From assembly GCF_002803845.1 (NCBI RefSeq), contig NZ_CP024985.1, forward strand, positions 930,001-994,000: a stretch of DNA of 64,000 nucleotides. Reading direction: 5' to 3'. How positions within the stretch are numbered: the first letter of the stretch is position 1; every line of letters starts with the position of its first letter. This document shows positions 17,120-25,541 of the stretch, one piece after another. The stretch is from Streptomyces lavendulae subsp. lavendulae. GTDB lineage: Bacteria; Actinomycetota; Actinomycetes; Streptomycetales; Streptomycetaceae. Made by a program: the position numbers and the translations under genes. Under the pieces are notes generated by a model that saw only the letters and a list, made by a program, of their open reading frames with translations, had not been told where the DNA came from and searched no databases.

Positions 17120-17635
17120 CTACGGGAGTGGGTCCGGGCCGGCGAGCAGGAACGCGGCGTCCAGCCCGGTGTCGAGGTATGCGGTGAAGAGCCGGTTGTG
17201 CAGGGCCCAGGGGGAGCGCCTGCTCCGGATGAGGCCGACCGCTTCCTCGGCCGTGGCCCCCCGGCCGACCAGGCACTGGGCGACCACGATGCCGGAGCGG
17301 TTGTACCCGTAGTAGCAGCGCACCAGGGTCCGGCGCCCCGCGTCCAGGGCCCGCCCCGCCGTGTCGGCCAGGCGGCGGACGGTGTCGAGCTGGGCGGCGG
17401 TCAGGGGCGCGTCGGGCATCTCCCCGACCAGGTGCTCGGCGGCCGGGCCGGGGCCGTGGCCGGGCCGGGTGTAGAGGCTGATCACGAGGTCGAACTCGTC
17501 GGTGACGACGGCGGGGCACAGCTCGCCGTCGGCGTCGGCGTAGACGTGGCCGCCCATCCAGAGGCCGGGGGTGATCTCGTCCCAGGGGGTCGGGGGCCGG
17601 GGCGCGTCGGGGTTCTTCCAGTGGGTCTTCGTCAT
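17120..17635 (-). CDS. Dual-specificity-like protein phosphatase
   Basis: 171-residue cytoplasmic phosphatase of the cysteine-dependent class. The P-loop RCYYGYNRSG (CX5R with the following S/T-G) is preceded by DAGRRTLV, and DLVISLYTRPG could hold the general-acid region. GLIRSRRSPWAL follows the P-loop as in DSP folds. ATG 17635 is used; a TTG at 17653 is a weaker alternative with no ribosome site. An inverted repeat TACAAC...GTTGTA (17649-17679) lies over the probable promoter. The target (protein, nucleotide or phosphoinositide) cannot be inferred. Confidence 0.8.
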   Translation of the reverse strand: MTKTHWKNPDAPRPPTPWDEITPGLWMGGHVYADADGELCPAVVTDEFDLVISLYTRPGHGPGPAAEHLVGEMPDAPLTAAQLDTVRRLADTAGRALDAGRRTLVRCYYGYNRSGIVVAQCLVGRGATAEEAVGLIRSRRSPWALHNRLFTAYLDTGLDAAFLLAGPDPLP

Positions 17636-17648
17636 CGTGGCCGGATCG

Positions 17649-17679
17649 TACAACAGCCCTTCATCCTACGGGAGTTGTA
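17649..17679. promoter_or_regulatory. Inverted repeat over the phosphatase promoter
   Basis: TACAAC (17649-17654) and GTTGTA (17674-17679) are separated by 19 bp. On the minus strand the downstream arm overlaps TACGAT, a possible -10 located 9 nt before ATG 17635. The arrangement suggests an operator, but no cognate regulator gene is adjacent. Confidence 0.35.
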
Positions 17680-18425
17680 GAAAAAACGGCCTCGCGGAAC
17701 GCGGTGCGCAGCGCTGGGGCGGGAGGGGCCGCGGGGGCGGGTGCGGGCGCGGCGCCGGGCACCAGGGCGGCCCAGCGGTCGTGCCGCGGGGAGACCCACA
17801 GCGCCGGGCCGGTGGCGGCCTGCGGGTGGTGGGCCCACACCCCGGCGGGGGCGGGGTGCCAGAGCAGGCCGCGGGAGGGGGTGAGTTCGCCGGTGCGGAT
17901 GCGCAGGGATTCCGCCGTCCAGGAGCGGCTGATGGGGTGGTCGGCGGTGGACAGCAGGTGGCGCGGGAAGCGGACGAGGTCGGCGAGCGGCGCGTACAGG
18001 GTGCCGTCGGCGAAGCGGGTGCGGTCCATGCCGAGCGGCCGCCAGATGCGGGCCGTGGCGCACTCGGCCAGCGGGGTGCCGGTGAGGTGTTCGGCGAGGC
18101 GGGTGAGGGCGGCCAGGGCGGGCGGTCCCTCGCCGTGGGTGAGCAGGTGGTGGGCGGTGGCGGCGCCGGGCAGTCCCGCCGCGGCCGCTTCCCCGTAGGC
18201 GGTCAGCGGGGTGTGCAGCGCAAGGTCCCCGGCGGCGACGAGGCTCCCGAGGACGGGCCACAGCGCGAGCACCGCCGCCAGTCCGCCGACGTCGAGGGGG
18301 GTGTCACCGTCACCGGGCGAGCCCGCGTGGACGGCGTCCGCCGACCCCGCCGCCCAGACGGCGTCCGGGTCGGCGGAGCGGACGAGGGCCTCGATGGGGC
18401 CCGCCTGCAAGCGGTGCGTCATCAT
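17661..18425 (-). CDS. Serine-hydrolase-like protein (beta-lactamase fold) lacking the SxxK motif
   Basis: 254-residue relative of class C beta-lactamase/DD-peptidase-like hydrolases. Family landmarks are VLALWPVLGSLVAAGDLALHTPL, the HHLLTHGEGPP helix, IWRPLGMDRTRF, and GLLWHPAPAGVWAHHPQAATG near the usual C-terminal triad. The position of the catalytic SxxK, normally just before the LWP segment, reads VGGLAAV with neither Ser nor Lys, so it is probably a pseudoenzyme. There is no signal peptide. ATG 18425 lies 7 nt after a minus-strand -10 TAGCGT (18438-18433), a leaderless start. Confidence 0.7.
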   Translation of the reverse strand: MMTHRLQAGPIEALVRSADPDAVWAAGSADAVHAGSPGDGDTPLDVGGLAAVLALWPVLGSLVAAGDLALHTPLTAYGEAAAAGLPGAATAHHLLTHGEGPPALAALTRLAEHLTGTPLAECATARIWRPLGMDRTRFADGTLYAPLADLVRFPRHLLSTADHPISRSWTAESLRIRTGELTPSRGLLWHPAPAGVWAHHPQAATGPALWVSPRHDRWAALVPGAAPAPAPAAPPAPALRTAFREAVFSTTPVG

Positions 18426-18478
18426 GCCGGGCACGCTACGTGCCCCCGCCCGCCCTCCCGCGCAGGTCGCGCCCCTGT

Positions 18479-18520
18479 CGCCCCCCGCCACCCGAATGCG
18501 GGGACGGGAGACGGGGGGCG
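18479..18520 (-). terminator. Hairpin downstream of the subtilase
   Basis: CGCCCCCCG (18479-18487) and CGGGGGGCG (18512-18520) form a 9-bp stem with a 24-nt loop, placed 9 bp after the stop codon of the minus-strand subtilase gene. Confidence 0.45.
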
Positions 18521-18528
18521 GCGGGCTG

Positions 18529-21500
18529 CTAGGCCTTGTCGGGGCGGTCGGTCACCCGGAGGGTGTTGACCAGGGGCTTGCCGTAGCCGTTGTGGGTGAC
18601 GAAGCGCAGGTTGAGCGCTCCGTCGGTGACCTTGACCGTGTAGGTCCTGGTCAGGGCCGTGTACGAGCCCGCCTCCAGGGCGATGTCCAGGGAGGGCAGG
18701 ACCTGGGTGCCCTCGGCGAGGACGTCGAAGACGCGCTTGTCGGGTCGGGTGGAGGAGAGTTCGGCGAAGCCGAGTTCCACCGTGTAGGTGCCGTTCGGCA
18801 CGTTGTCGAAGCGGTATTCGTACATGCCCTCACGGGCGTTGCGGAAGAGCCGCTGGTCCGGGGTCCCGGCGATGGTGCGGCCGGTGGACCGGACGGTGGC
18901 GTCGCCCTGGTAGCCGTACGAGCCCGGGGTGTACTTGCGGTCCGGGGACCAGGTGTCGCCGGCCGCGTCGGTGGCCGCGTAGTCGGAGCCCGCGTCCAGG
19001 GCGGCCTGGTAGCGCGGGACCACGACCTTGACGGGGACGGTGAGGACGGGGGTCCGGCCGCTGGCCGAGGTGATCTTCAGATCGGTGGTCAGGACGCTGC
19101 CGGGGGTGAGTCCGGCCGTGTCCATGGCCAGCGAGAGCGTGGCCTTCCCGCCGGTCGGGAGGGTGCCGTCCGCCGGGGTCGCGGTCAGCCAGGGCGCGTC
19201 CTCGGAGACCGTGAAGGCGGTGCCGAGTCCGGGGTTGGTGAGGTCGAGGCCGCGGGTGCGGCTCTGGCCGGCGGGGAGGACCAGCTCCAGGGACGGCCGC
19301 TCGGCGCTCACCCTGCCGGTGCGCAGTGACCGGGTCACCGGGGTGACGTCCGCCGCCTTGACCTCGACTGAGCCCTGCGCGGACTCGTACGCCGGGGCGC
19401 TCACGGAGAGTTCGCGGGAGCCGGAGGGGCTCTGGACCACGTAGCCGCCGTCCGCCGCGGTGGTGGCCGAGACGGCCGTGTCGCCGCTGCCGACGGTGAC
19501 CGTGGCGCCGCCGACGCCGTCGCCGTCGTTGGCGTCGAGCACCCGGCCCGTGACGACTCCGCTGCGGGTGGTCCGGAAGCCGATGGACAGCCCGTCGGTG
19601 AGGACCGGGGTGTTGAAGGAGTACCTGAACGCGTCGGTGCCGGCCGCGTTCTCCACCCCGATGGTGGCGGAGGAGCCGCCCTTGATGCCGGTGCCGCCGG
19701 TCCCCTTGTAGGAGTAGGTGACGTTGCCGTCCTCGCCGATGGCGGCGGAGAAGGAGAAGGTGTCGGCCTGCGCCGACCAGTGGGACACCTTCCGCCACTC
19801 GATCACGTAACTGCGGTGCGGCGCGGTGCCGGTGACGGCGGTGAAGACGCCCGAGCCGCTGCCGGCCGGGCCGACGACGAGGTCGTCCCAGAAGGGGTAC
19901 AGGGCCGCGTTGGGAGTCGCGGTGCTGGGAAGGTCCCCGTTGACGTCGCCGGTGTGGTTGCCGCCGAAGCTGACCGTGCCGTTGGTGCCGATCCAGGCCT
20001 GCCCGTACGTCTTGCCGTACAGCGGGAGGGGGAAGGGCAGGTCGACCCGCTCGGTGGTGTTGTCACCGGTCAGCGCGAGCTGCCGGTCCCCGCCCGCGTA
20101 CGGGCGGTCGCCCGCGGCGGCGCAGGCGTAGCCGTAGCCGTCGGTGCGTTCGGGGAGGGTGACCGTGACGGTGGTGTCCCCGGCGACGGCGACCTTGGCG
20201 GTGCCGCCGGTGAGGCAGCGCGAGGAGTGGGTGGCGTTCACGTCGTAGGTGCCGTGGGGCAGGGTGACCTCGAAGCGGCCCTGTGCGTCGGCGGTGGCGG
20301 TCACCGGGGTGTCCGCGATGGTGACGGAGGCGCCCGCGGCGGGCCCGGCGGCGGAGGAGACGGTGCCGGTGACCTTGCCGGTGGCCGCCTGGGTGAGGGT
20401 GAAGTCACCGGTGGCGGTGGCGTTCTCGGTGACCGTCGCGGCGGCTTCCCGCTGCCCGTAGCCGAACTTCGAGGCGGTGAGCGCGTACGCGCCGACCGAG
20501 AGGGCGGGGAAGCGGTAGCTGCCGTCGGCGGCCGTGGTGGCCGTCCGGTCGATCGGGCCGTGGGCGGTGACCCGGGCTCCCGCGACGGGCTCGCCGCCGT
20601 CGGTGCGGACCGTGCCGCCGAGGGCGCCGACGGCGCCGCGCGGGGCGGCGCTGACCGCGGCGAGGGCGTCGAGGCGGCCCTCGCCGAAGACGTTGTTGTC
20701 GGCGGTGGTGCCGCCGCACTGGGCGGCTTCGGTGTCCTGGGCCGTGCCGTCGAGCAGCGCCTCGGTCTGTGCGACGTCGCCTTCGAGGGCGGGGGCGGCC
20801 GACCAGAGCAGGGCCACCGTCGCGGCGGTGTGCGGGGAGGCCATGGAGGTGCCGGAGAAGGCCTCGTAGCCGCCGCCGGGGACGGAGGAGCGGACGTTGA
20901 CGCCGGGTGCGGCGATGTTCGGCTTGACGATGCCGCCGGGGCCGGCGCCGCGCGAGGAGAAGGAGGCGATGGCGCCGTTCACGTCGAAGGCGCCGGAGCT
21001 GTAGGAGTTCGCGTAATCGCCGGGCGATCCGCTGGTGGCGCAGCCGGGGCCGGCGTTCCCGTTGGAGAAGGCGGGGAAGATGCCGGCGGCGCGCCAGGTG
21101 TCGACGACCTGCTGGTACCAGTCGTCGTGGGCGGAGCTGCCCCACGAGTTGTTGACCACGTGCGGGGCGAGGTCGGGCCGCGGGTTCTGGCCGTTCAGGT
21201 CGGTCGGGGCGACGATCCACTGGCCGGAGGCGAGCAGCGAGGCCTCGGAGCAGGAGTTGGTCTCGCAGCCCTTGGCGGCGATCCACCGGGCACCGGGGGC
21301 CACGCCGATCCTGTTCGCGCCGCCGTCGTCGCCGACCATGGTGCCCATGGTGTGGGTGCCGTGGTCGTTGTTGTCGCAGGGCGCCGCGCCCGCGCAGACG
21401 CCCGCCGGGTCGAACCAGTTGTAGTTGTGGTCGTAGGTCCCGTCCGCCTTCCTGCCGCGGTACTGGCCGTTCACGGCGGGGTGCGTGTAGTCGACGCCGC

Positions 21501-22095
21501 TGTCGATGTTGGCGACGACGATGCCCTCGCCGCGCACCCCGAGCCCGTCCCAGACCTGCGGGGCCTTGACCCGGTCGACGTTCCACTCGACGGCGTCGGC
21601 GGCGGTCTTCTCGCGGGTGCCCTCCGCGGGCTTGGGGAGGGCGAGCCTGTCGTCGGCGTCGATGCGGGAGACCTCGGGGCGCTGGGCGAGGACCCCGGCC
21701 AGCTTCTGGGTGCCGACGACGCGGACCGCGTTGACGATCCAGTACGAGGTGTACTCGGCCTTCGCCCCGTCCAGGGCCCTGAGCACCTCGGCCTGGGTGC
21801 GCGCGGCGTGGTCCCGCTTGGTACGCAGAACCGTTTCTGCCTTGGCGGCCCTGGTCGGGGCCTTCCGCGCGGCGCTCAGGTCGGCGGCGCTGTCGAGGTA
21901 GACCCAGAAGACGGCCTTTTCGGAACCGTCGAGCCGGTCGCGCAGGGCGGGCTCGATCTTCCGCTCGGCGGCGCCCGGCGCGGGTCCCGGTTCCGGGGCG
22001 GCCGCGGCGACCCCCGCGCCGAGGGGGAGGAGCAGGACGGACGTGAGGGCGGCGAGCGCCGCGCGTAAGGATCGTCGTCGGTTGCGTGGGGCCAC
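18529..22095 (-). CDS. Secreted multidomain S8 subtilisin-like peptidase
   Basis: 1188-residue exported serine protease. A signal peptide (about 1-33, ending near AAAAPE) is followed by an I9-type propeptide region to about 150. The S8 domain has catalytic Asp198 (ANIDSGVDYTHP), His245 (NDHGTHTMG), the oxyanion Asn in VVNNSWGS, and Ser417 (FSGTSMASPHTAA). Beyond about 490 come carboxypeptidase-regulatory/Cna-B-like repeats (GGTVRTDGGEPVAGARV, GTVSSAAGPAAGASV, GRVLDANDGDGVGGATV), a beta-sandwich segment, and a malectin-like C-terminal domain. GTG 22095 has GAGGAG about 8 nt upstream. The role is probably extracellular protein degradation, with the extra domains binding the cell surface or substrate. 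Confidence 0.9.
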   Translation of the reverse strand: MAPRNRRRSLRAALAALTSVLLLPLGAGVAAAAPEPGPAPGAAERKIEPALRDRLDGSEKAVFWVYLDSAADLSAARKAPTRAAKAETVLRTKRDHAARTQAEVLRALDGAKAEYTSYWIVNAVRVVGTQKLAGVLAQRPEVSRIDADDRLALPKPAEGTREKTAADAVEWNVDRVKAPQVWDGLGVRGEGIVVANIDSGVDYTHPAVNGQYRGRKADGTYDHNYNWFDPAGVCAGAAPCDNNDHGTHTMGTMVGDDGGANRIGVAPGARWIAAKGCETNSCSEASLLASGQWIVAPTDLNGQNPRPDLAPHVVNNSWGSSAHDDWYQQVVDTWRAAGIFPAFSNGNAGPGCATSGSPGDYANSYSSGAFDVNGAIASFSSRGAGPGGIVKPNIAAPGVNVRSSVPGGGYEAFSGTSMASPHTAATVALLWSAAPALEGDVAQTEALLDGTAQDTEAAQCGGTTADNNVFGEGRLDALAAVSAAPRGAVGALGGTVRTDGGEPVAGARVTAHGPIDRTATTAADGSYRFPALSVGAYALTASKFGYGQREAAATVTENATATGDFTLTQAATGKVTGTVSSAAGPAAGASVTIADTPVTATADAQGRFEVTLPHGTYDVNATHSSRCLTGGTAKVAVAGDTTVTVTLPERTDGYGYACAAAGDRPYAGGDRQLALTGDNTTERVDLPFPLPLYGKTYGQAWIGTNGTVSFGGNHTGDVNGDLPSTATPNAALYPFWDDLVVGPAGSGSGVFTAVTGTAPHRSYVIEWRKVSHWSAQADTFSFSAAIGEDGNVTYSYKGTGGTGIKGGSSATIGVENAAGTDAFRYSFNTPVLTDGLSIGFRTTRSGVVTGRVLDANDGDGVGGATVTVGSGDTAVSATTAADGGYVVQSPSGSRELSVSAPAYESAQGSVEVKAADVTPVTRSLRTGRVSAERPSLELVLPAGQSRTRGLDLTNPGLGTAFTVSEDAPWLTATPADGTLPTGGKATLSLAMDTAGLTPGSVLTTDLKITSASGRTPVLTVPVKVVVPRYQAALDAGSDYAATDAAGDTWSPDRKYTPGSYGYQGDATVRSTGRTIAGTPDQRLFRNAREGMYEYRFDNVPNGTYTVELGFAELSSTRPDKRVFDVLAEGTQVLPSLDIALEAGSYTALTRTYTVKVTDGALNLRFVTHNGYGKPLVNTLRVTDRPDKA

Positions 22096-22112
22096 GTGTG
22101 ATCTCCTCGTAC

Positions 22113-22156
22113 GCCGGGTGCTGGTTGTGCGGGAGCCGGGTGCTGGTTGTGCGGGA
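22113..22156. repeat. Perfect tandem 22-bp duplication in the subtilase leader
   Basis: Positions 22113-22134 are repeated exactly at 22135-22156 (core CCGGGTGCTGGTTGTGCGG). The duplication lies in the 5' untranslated region of the minus-strand subtilase gene, immediately upstream of its ribosome-binding site. A possible minus-strand promoter, TTGTGA then CAGCAT 18 bp away, lies further upstream. Confidence 0.8.
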
Positions 22157-22301
22157 AGGGTGCGCGTGACGTGCGCGGATCATGCTGAGTGTGTTGTCAT
22201 GCCCTTCACAAGAGGGCCTATCCGGCCGACTTCGCGCCGGTCCGGGCCCGGCGCACGCCCGCCGGGTGGCCCTTCCGGGCGGGGCGCGCCAGCCTGGGGG
22301 C

Positions 22302-23828
22302 ATGACCGAACCCGCGCCCGGTGTTCCGCTGAGGTCCGCCCAGGGGCGGTGGATCCTGCTCGCCACCGTGCTCGGGTCGACCATGGCGATGCTGGACTCG
22401 ACCGTCGTCAACGTGGCGCTCCCGACCATCGGGGCCGATCTCGGCGCCGACCTGGCGGTGCTCCAGTGGACCGTGAACGCCTACCTGCTCACCCTGGCCG
22501 GGCTGATCCTGGTGGGCGGGGCGCTCGGCGACCGGTTCGGGCGGCGCCGGATCTTCGTGCTCGGGGTGGTCTGGTTCGCGGCGGGCTCACTGGTGTGCGG
22601 GCTCGCGCCAGGCGCCGGGGTGCTGATCGCCGCCCGCGCCTTCCAGGGCGTCGGCGGCGCGCTGCTCACGCCCGGTTCGCTGGCGCTGATCCAGGGTTCG
22701 ATCCACCCCGACGACCGGGCCCGCGCCGTCGGCCTGTGGTCGGGGTTCGGCGGGGTGGGCGCCGCGGTGGGGCCGTTCCTGGGCGGGTGGCTGGTGGACG
22801 GGCCGGGCTGGCGGTGGGTGTTCCTGCTGAACGTGCCCGTCGCCGCGCTGTGCGTGCCGGTGGCGCTGAGACACGTACCGGAATCGCGGGACCCGGCGGC
22901 GCACGGACGCTTCGACGTGGCCGGGGCCGTGCTGGGCGCGGGATCCCTGGCCCTGATCACCTACGCCCTGATCGAGGCCACGAGCGGGTCGGCGCCGGTC
23001 GTGGCCGCGGGGGTGGGCGGGGTGCTGCTGGGCGCCGCGTTCGTGCACGTGGAGCGGCGGCGGCCGGATCCGATGGTTCCGCCGGACATCTTCGCCTCCC
23101 GGCTGTTCACCGCCGTCAACCTGGTCACCCTCTGCGTCTACGCGGCCTTCGGCGGGTTCTTCTTCCTCATCGTGCTCCAGCTCCAGGTGGTGGCCGGGTA
23201 CTCGGCCCTGGCCTCCGGGGCCGCGCTGCTGCCGACCACCCTGCTGATGCTGCTGCTGTCGGCCCGCTCGGCCGCGCTCGGGGAGCGCATCGGCCCGCGG
23301 ATCCCGCTCACGGTGGGACCGCTGCTGTGCGCGGCGGGCATGCTGCTGACCCTGCGGGTGGGCCCGGACGCCTCCTACGTGCGGGACGTGCTGCCGGCCA
23401 TGGTGGTGATGGGATCCGGGATGGTCACCCTGGTGGCTCCGCTGACGGCGACCGTCCTGGCCTCGGTGGACCCGGGCCGGGCGGGCCTGGCCAGCGGCAT
23501 CAACAACGCCGCCGCACGGGCCGCCGGGCTCCTCGCGGTGGCGGCGCTGCCGTTGCTCGCGGGGATGGGCCCGGACGCCTACCGGTCGGCGGAGGCCTTC
23601 GACGCCGCCTTCGACCGGGCCATGCCCTGGTGCGCGGGGGCCCTGCTGGTGGGGGCGGCCGTGGCGTGGACGACCGTACGCTCCCCGGCGGCCGGGGAGC
23701 CCCACCCTCACCCGCAGTGCCGTATGCAGTGCCCGGTGGGCGCGCCGCCGCTGGAGCCCCCGGCGGTGGCCGGGGATGCGGGGTCGGGTGCGGGGTCCGG
23801 GGGTGTGGGGTCCGGGGGTGTGGGGTGA
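22302..23828 (+). CDS. MFS exporter, DHA2 (14-helix) type
   Basis: 508-residue drug:proton antiporter of the DHA2 family with about 14 helices. The first-loop signature DSTVVNVALPTIGADLG, motif A GGALGDRFGRRRIFV and the helix-5 motif GFGGVGAAVGPFLGGWL are intact. ATG 22302 begins the canonical N-terminus (RWILLATVLGSTMAMLDST follows); an open frame extends upstream without a ribosome site. The C-terminal tail after the last helix is Gly/Ser/Pro-rich with repeated GVGSG units and may be unstructured. It is divergent from the subtilase and no adjacent TetR regulator is present. Confidence 0.9.
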   Translation: MTEPAPGVPLRSAQGRWILLATVLGSTMAMLDSTVVNVALPTIGADLGADLAVLQWTVNAYLLTLAGLILVGGALGDRFGRRRIFVLGVVWFAAGSLVCGLAPGAGVLIAARAFQGVGGALLTPGSLALIQGSIHPDDRARAVGLWSGFGGVGAAVGPFLGGWLVDGPGWRWVFLLNVPVAALCVPVALRHVPESRDPAAHGRFDVAGAVLGAGSLALITYALIEATSGSAPVVAAGVGGVLLGAAFVHVERRRPDPMVPPDIFASRLFTAVNLVTLCVYAAFGGFFFLIVLQLQVVAGYSALASGAALLPTTLLMLLLSARSAALGERIGPRIPLTVGPLLCAAGMLLTLRVGPDASYVRDVLPAMVVMGSGMVTLVAPLTATVLASVDPGRAGLASGINNAAARAAGLLAVAALPLLAGMGPDAYRSAEAFDAAFDRAMPWCAGALLVGAAVAWTTVRSPAAGEPHPHPQCRMQCPVGAPPLEPPAVAGDAGSGAGSGGVGSGGVG

Positions 23829-23888
23829 CGGCCGTTCGCCCGGGGCCCGTCCGGGCGTGCGGGTGAACCCGACCGGCGGGAGCCCGCC

Positions 23889-24560
23889 ATGTGCTGGAGC
23901 ACTGCCGCGGACCTGACGGCGGGCACCGTGGTGGCCGCCGTCGGGGTGGTGTGCGTCGCCCGGGTGCGGCGGGCGCGCGACCTGCCCGTCGCGGCCCTGC
24001 CGCTGCTGCTCGGCGCGCATCAGCTGATCGAGGCCGCCGTCCGGGACGCGGGCGGCGACTGCGGTCCGGCCACCACGGCCTGGGCGGTGATCGCCCTGCC
24101 CGTGCTGCCCGTGTGGGTGCCGCTCGGGGTGCTGCTCGCCGCCGGGCCCGGGGCCCGGCGGCGGCTGTGGGTACCGGTGGCCGTCGGGACGGCCACCGCC
24201 GCGGTGCTGGCGTACTGCCTCGCGACGGGGCCGGTGACCGCCGAGGTCCGGGGCCGCCTGGTCGGGTACGGGGTGGACGTGCCGTACGCGCCGCTGGTCC
24301 TGGCGGGCTACCTCGGCGCCACCCTCGGGGCCCTGCTGCTCACCGGGGACCGCCGACTGCGGGTGCTGGGCGCCGTTCTGGCCGCGGGGGCGCTGGTCTG
24401 CGCGGCGCTGTGGCGGCTGGAGTTCGCCTCCACCTGGTGCGCCTTCGCCGCGGTGGCCTCACTGCTGGTGCTGGGCTGGGTGCGCCGCCCGGTGGGGCCC
24501 GGCGGGAGCCCGGCGGGGCGCGGCTACTGGTTCTGGCCGCCCAGTACGAAGAGGAGGTAG
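23889..24560 (+). CDS. DUF6629 family membrane protein
   Basis: 223-residue protein with about seven hydrophobic helices. The N-terminus MCWSTAADLTAG and the segment PLLLGAHQLIEA are the recognisable marks of DUF6629, an actinobacterial membrane family of unknown function. ATG 23889 has GGGAG about 5 nt upstream. Its last 37 bp overlap the convergent small DUF6126-like gene. Confidence 0.8.
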   Translation: MCWSTAADLTAGTVVAAVGVVCVARVRRARDLPVAALPLLLGAHQLIEAAVRDAGGDCGPATTAWAVIALPVLPVWVPLGVLLAAGPGARRRLWVPVAVGTATAAVLAYCLATGPVTAEVRGRLVGYGVDVPYAPLVLAGYLGATLGALLLTGDRRLRVLGAVLAAGALVCAALWRLEFASTWCAFAAVASLLVLGWVRRPVGPGGSPAGRGYWFWPPSTKRR

Positions 24561-24811
24561 ACGAAGAAGGCGAAGAGATGGCCGACGAAGAGGTATGCGA
24601 TCAGCCGGATGACCAGGCCGCGCGGGAACCTCGACTCGATGCGGCCCAGCAGGCCGGCCGGCTGGGCCGCGGCATCCGTACCGGCGGGCGTCCCGGCAGT
24701 GGTCCCGGTCTCCTGGGACGTGGCACCGGCCGCCTCGAACGGGGTGCCGGCCGCCTCGGACGTGGCCTCGGTCTTCTCGGACGTGGTGGGCATGTTCTCC
24801 CCCTTGGTCAT
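24524..24811 (-). CDS. Small single-helix membrane protein, DUF6126-like
   Basis: 95-residue protein. About 50 residues of Ala/Thr/Glu-rich, probably disordered cytoplasmic segment precede a basic stretch (RIESRFPRGLVIR) and one C-terminal membrane helix (LIAYLFVGHLFAFFVYLLFVL). This form is typically the downstream partner of an XRE-cupin regulator in Streptomyces. It begins 16 bp after the XRE-cupin stop, so they are one operon controlled by the twin palindromes at 25488-25522. ATG 24811 has GAGGAG upstream. Confidence 0.75.
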   Translation of the reverse strand: MTKGENMPTTSEKTEATSEAAGTPFEAAGATSQETGTTAGTPAGTDAAAQPAGLLGRIESRFPRGLVIRLIAYLFVGHLFAFFVYLLFVLGGQNQ

Positions 24812-24827
24812 GGGTACGGCTCCTCGG

Positions 24828-25466
24828 CTAGCGGTGCTGCGTGGTGGCGGCGGCGCCGAGGCACAGCCCGGCGAGGCTGCTCTGCAGCAGGGTGTGGACG
24901 AACAGTAGTTCGGCTCCGCCGTGGCCCGGCGCGGCGATCCGGTGCGGGGTGAGCGAGTCGAAGTGCGCGCTGTCCCCCGGCTCCAGCAGGTACTCGGTCT
25001 CCCCCAGGTGCAGCCGCAGCTGTCCGGAGAGCACGTACAGCCACTCCTCCCCCGGGTGCACGCGGACCAGCTCGCCCTGGCTGCGCCCCTGGGGCACGTG
25101 CACGCGCAGCGCCTGCATCCCCCGTCCGGAGCCCCCGGCCTGCCAGTACGTCCACCCGTCGGCCTCGCGAGCCCCGGGACCGCCGGCCCGTACGATGGGA
25201 TCCGCGACGGCCGGGGTCTCGCCGAGCAGCTCCGAGACCGTCGTACCGTAGGTGCGGGCGAGTCCGAGCAGCAGCGGCAGCGAGGGCTGGCGCCGTCCGG
25301 TCTCCAGGCGGGAGAGGTGCGCGGGCGAGAGGCGGGCCCTGGCGGCTGCGGCCTCCAGCGTCAGACCCGCGCGTCGGCGCAGCTCACGCAGCTGCGGGGC
25401 GACCGCGGGCAGCTCTTCGGCCAGGCCGTCGTCGTGGCGGTCCGGGCCCTCGGCTCGGGGGTTCAT
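24828..25466 (-). CDS. XRE-family regulator with C-terminal cupin
   Basis: 212-residue transcription factor. The XRE helix-turn-helix (QLRELRRRAGLTLEAAAARA, then LSPAHLSRLETGRRQPSLPL) spans about residues 25-85, and a cupin_2 ligand domain covers about 115-195 with VHPGEEWLYVLSGQLRLHLG and LEPGDSAHFDSLTPHR. ATG 25466 is chosen as it gives the normal N-terminus; the frame extends to 25502 through the operator. Upstream lie two matching palindromes, so autorepression relieved by a small ligand is likely. It precedes a small membrane protein in the same operon. Confidence 0.85.
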   Translation of the reverse strand: MNPRAEGPDRHDDGLAEELPAVAPQLRELRRRAGLTLEAAAARARLSPAHLSRLETGRRQPSLPLLLGLARTYGTTVSELLGETPAVADPIVRAGGPGAREADGWTYWQAGGSGRGMQALRVHVPQGRSQGELVRVHPGEEWLYVLSGQLRLHLGETEYLLEPGDSAHFDSLTPHRIAAPGHGGAELLFVHTLLQSSLAGLCLGAAATTQHR

Positions 25467-25487
25467 ACCTCCGATTGAGTCAGATTC

Positions 25488-25522
25488 TTGCCCTGCTGGC
25501 AATTTTCTTGCCTCTGAGGCAA
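25488..25522 (-). promoter_or_regulatory. Twin TTGCC-N5-GGCAA operators of the XRE-cupin operon
   Basis: Two 15-bp palindromes, TTGCC-CTGCT-GGCAA (25488-25502) and TTGCC-TCTGA-GGCAA (25508-25522), are spaced exactly 20 bp centre to centre, two helical turns. They sit 22-56 bp upstream of the XRE-cupin start and suggest cooperative binding of two dimers to one DNA face. Confidence 0.8.
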
Positions 25523-25541
25523 ATCCCGCCTTCCGGCCCGC

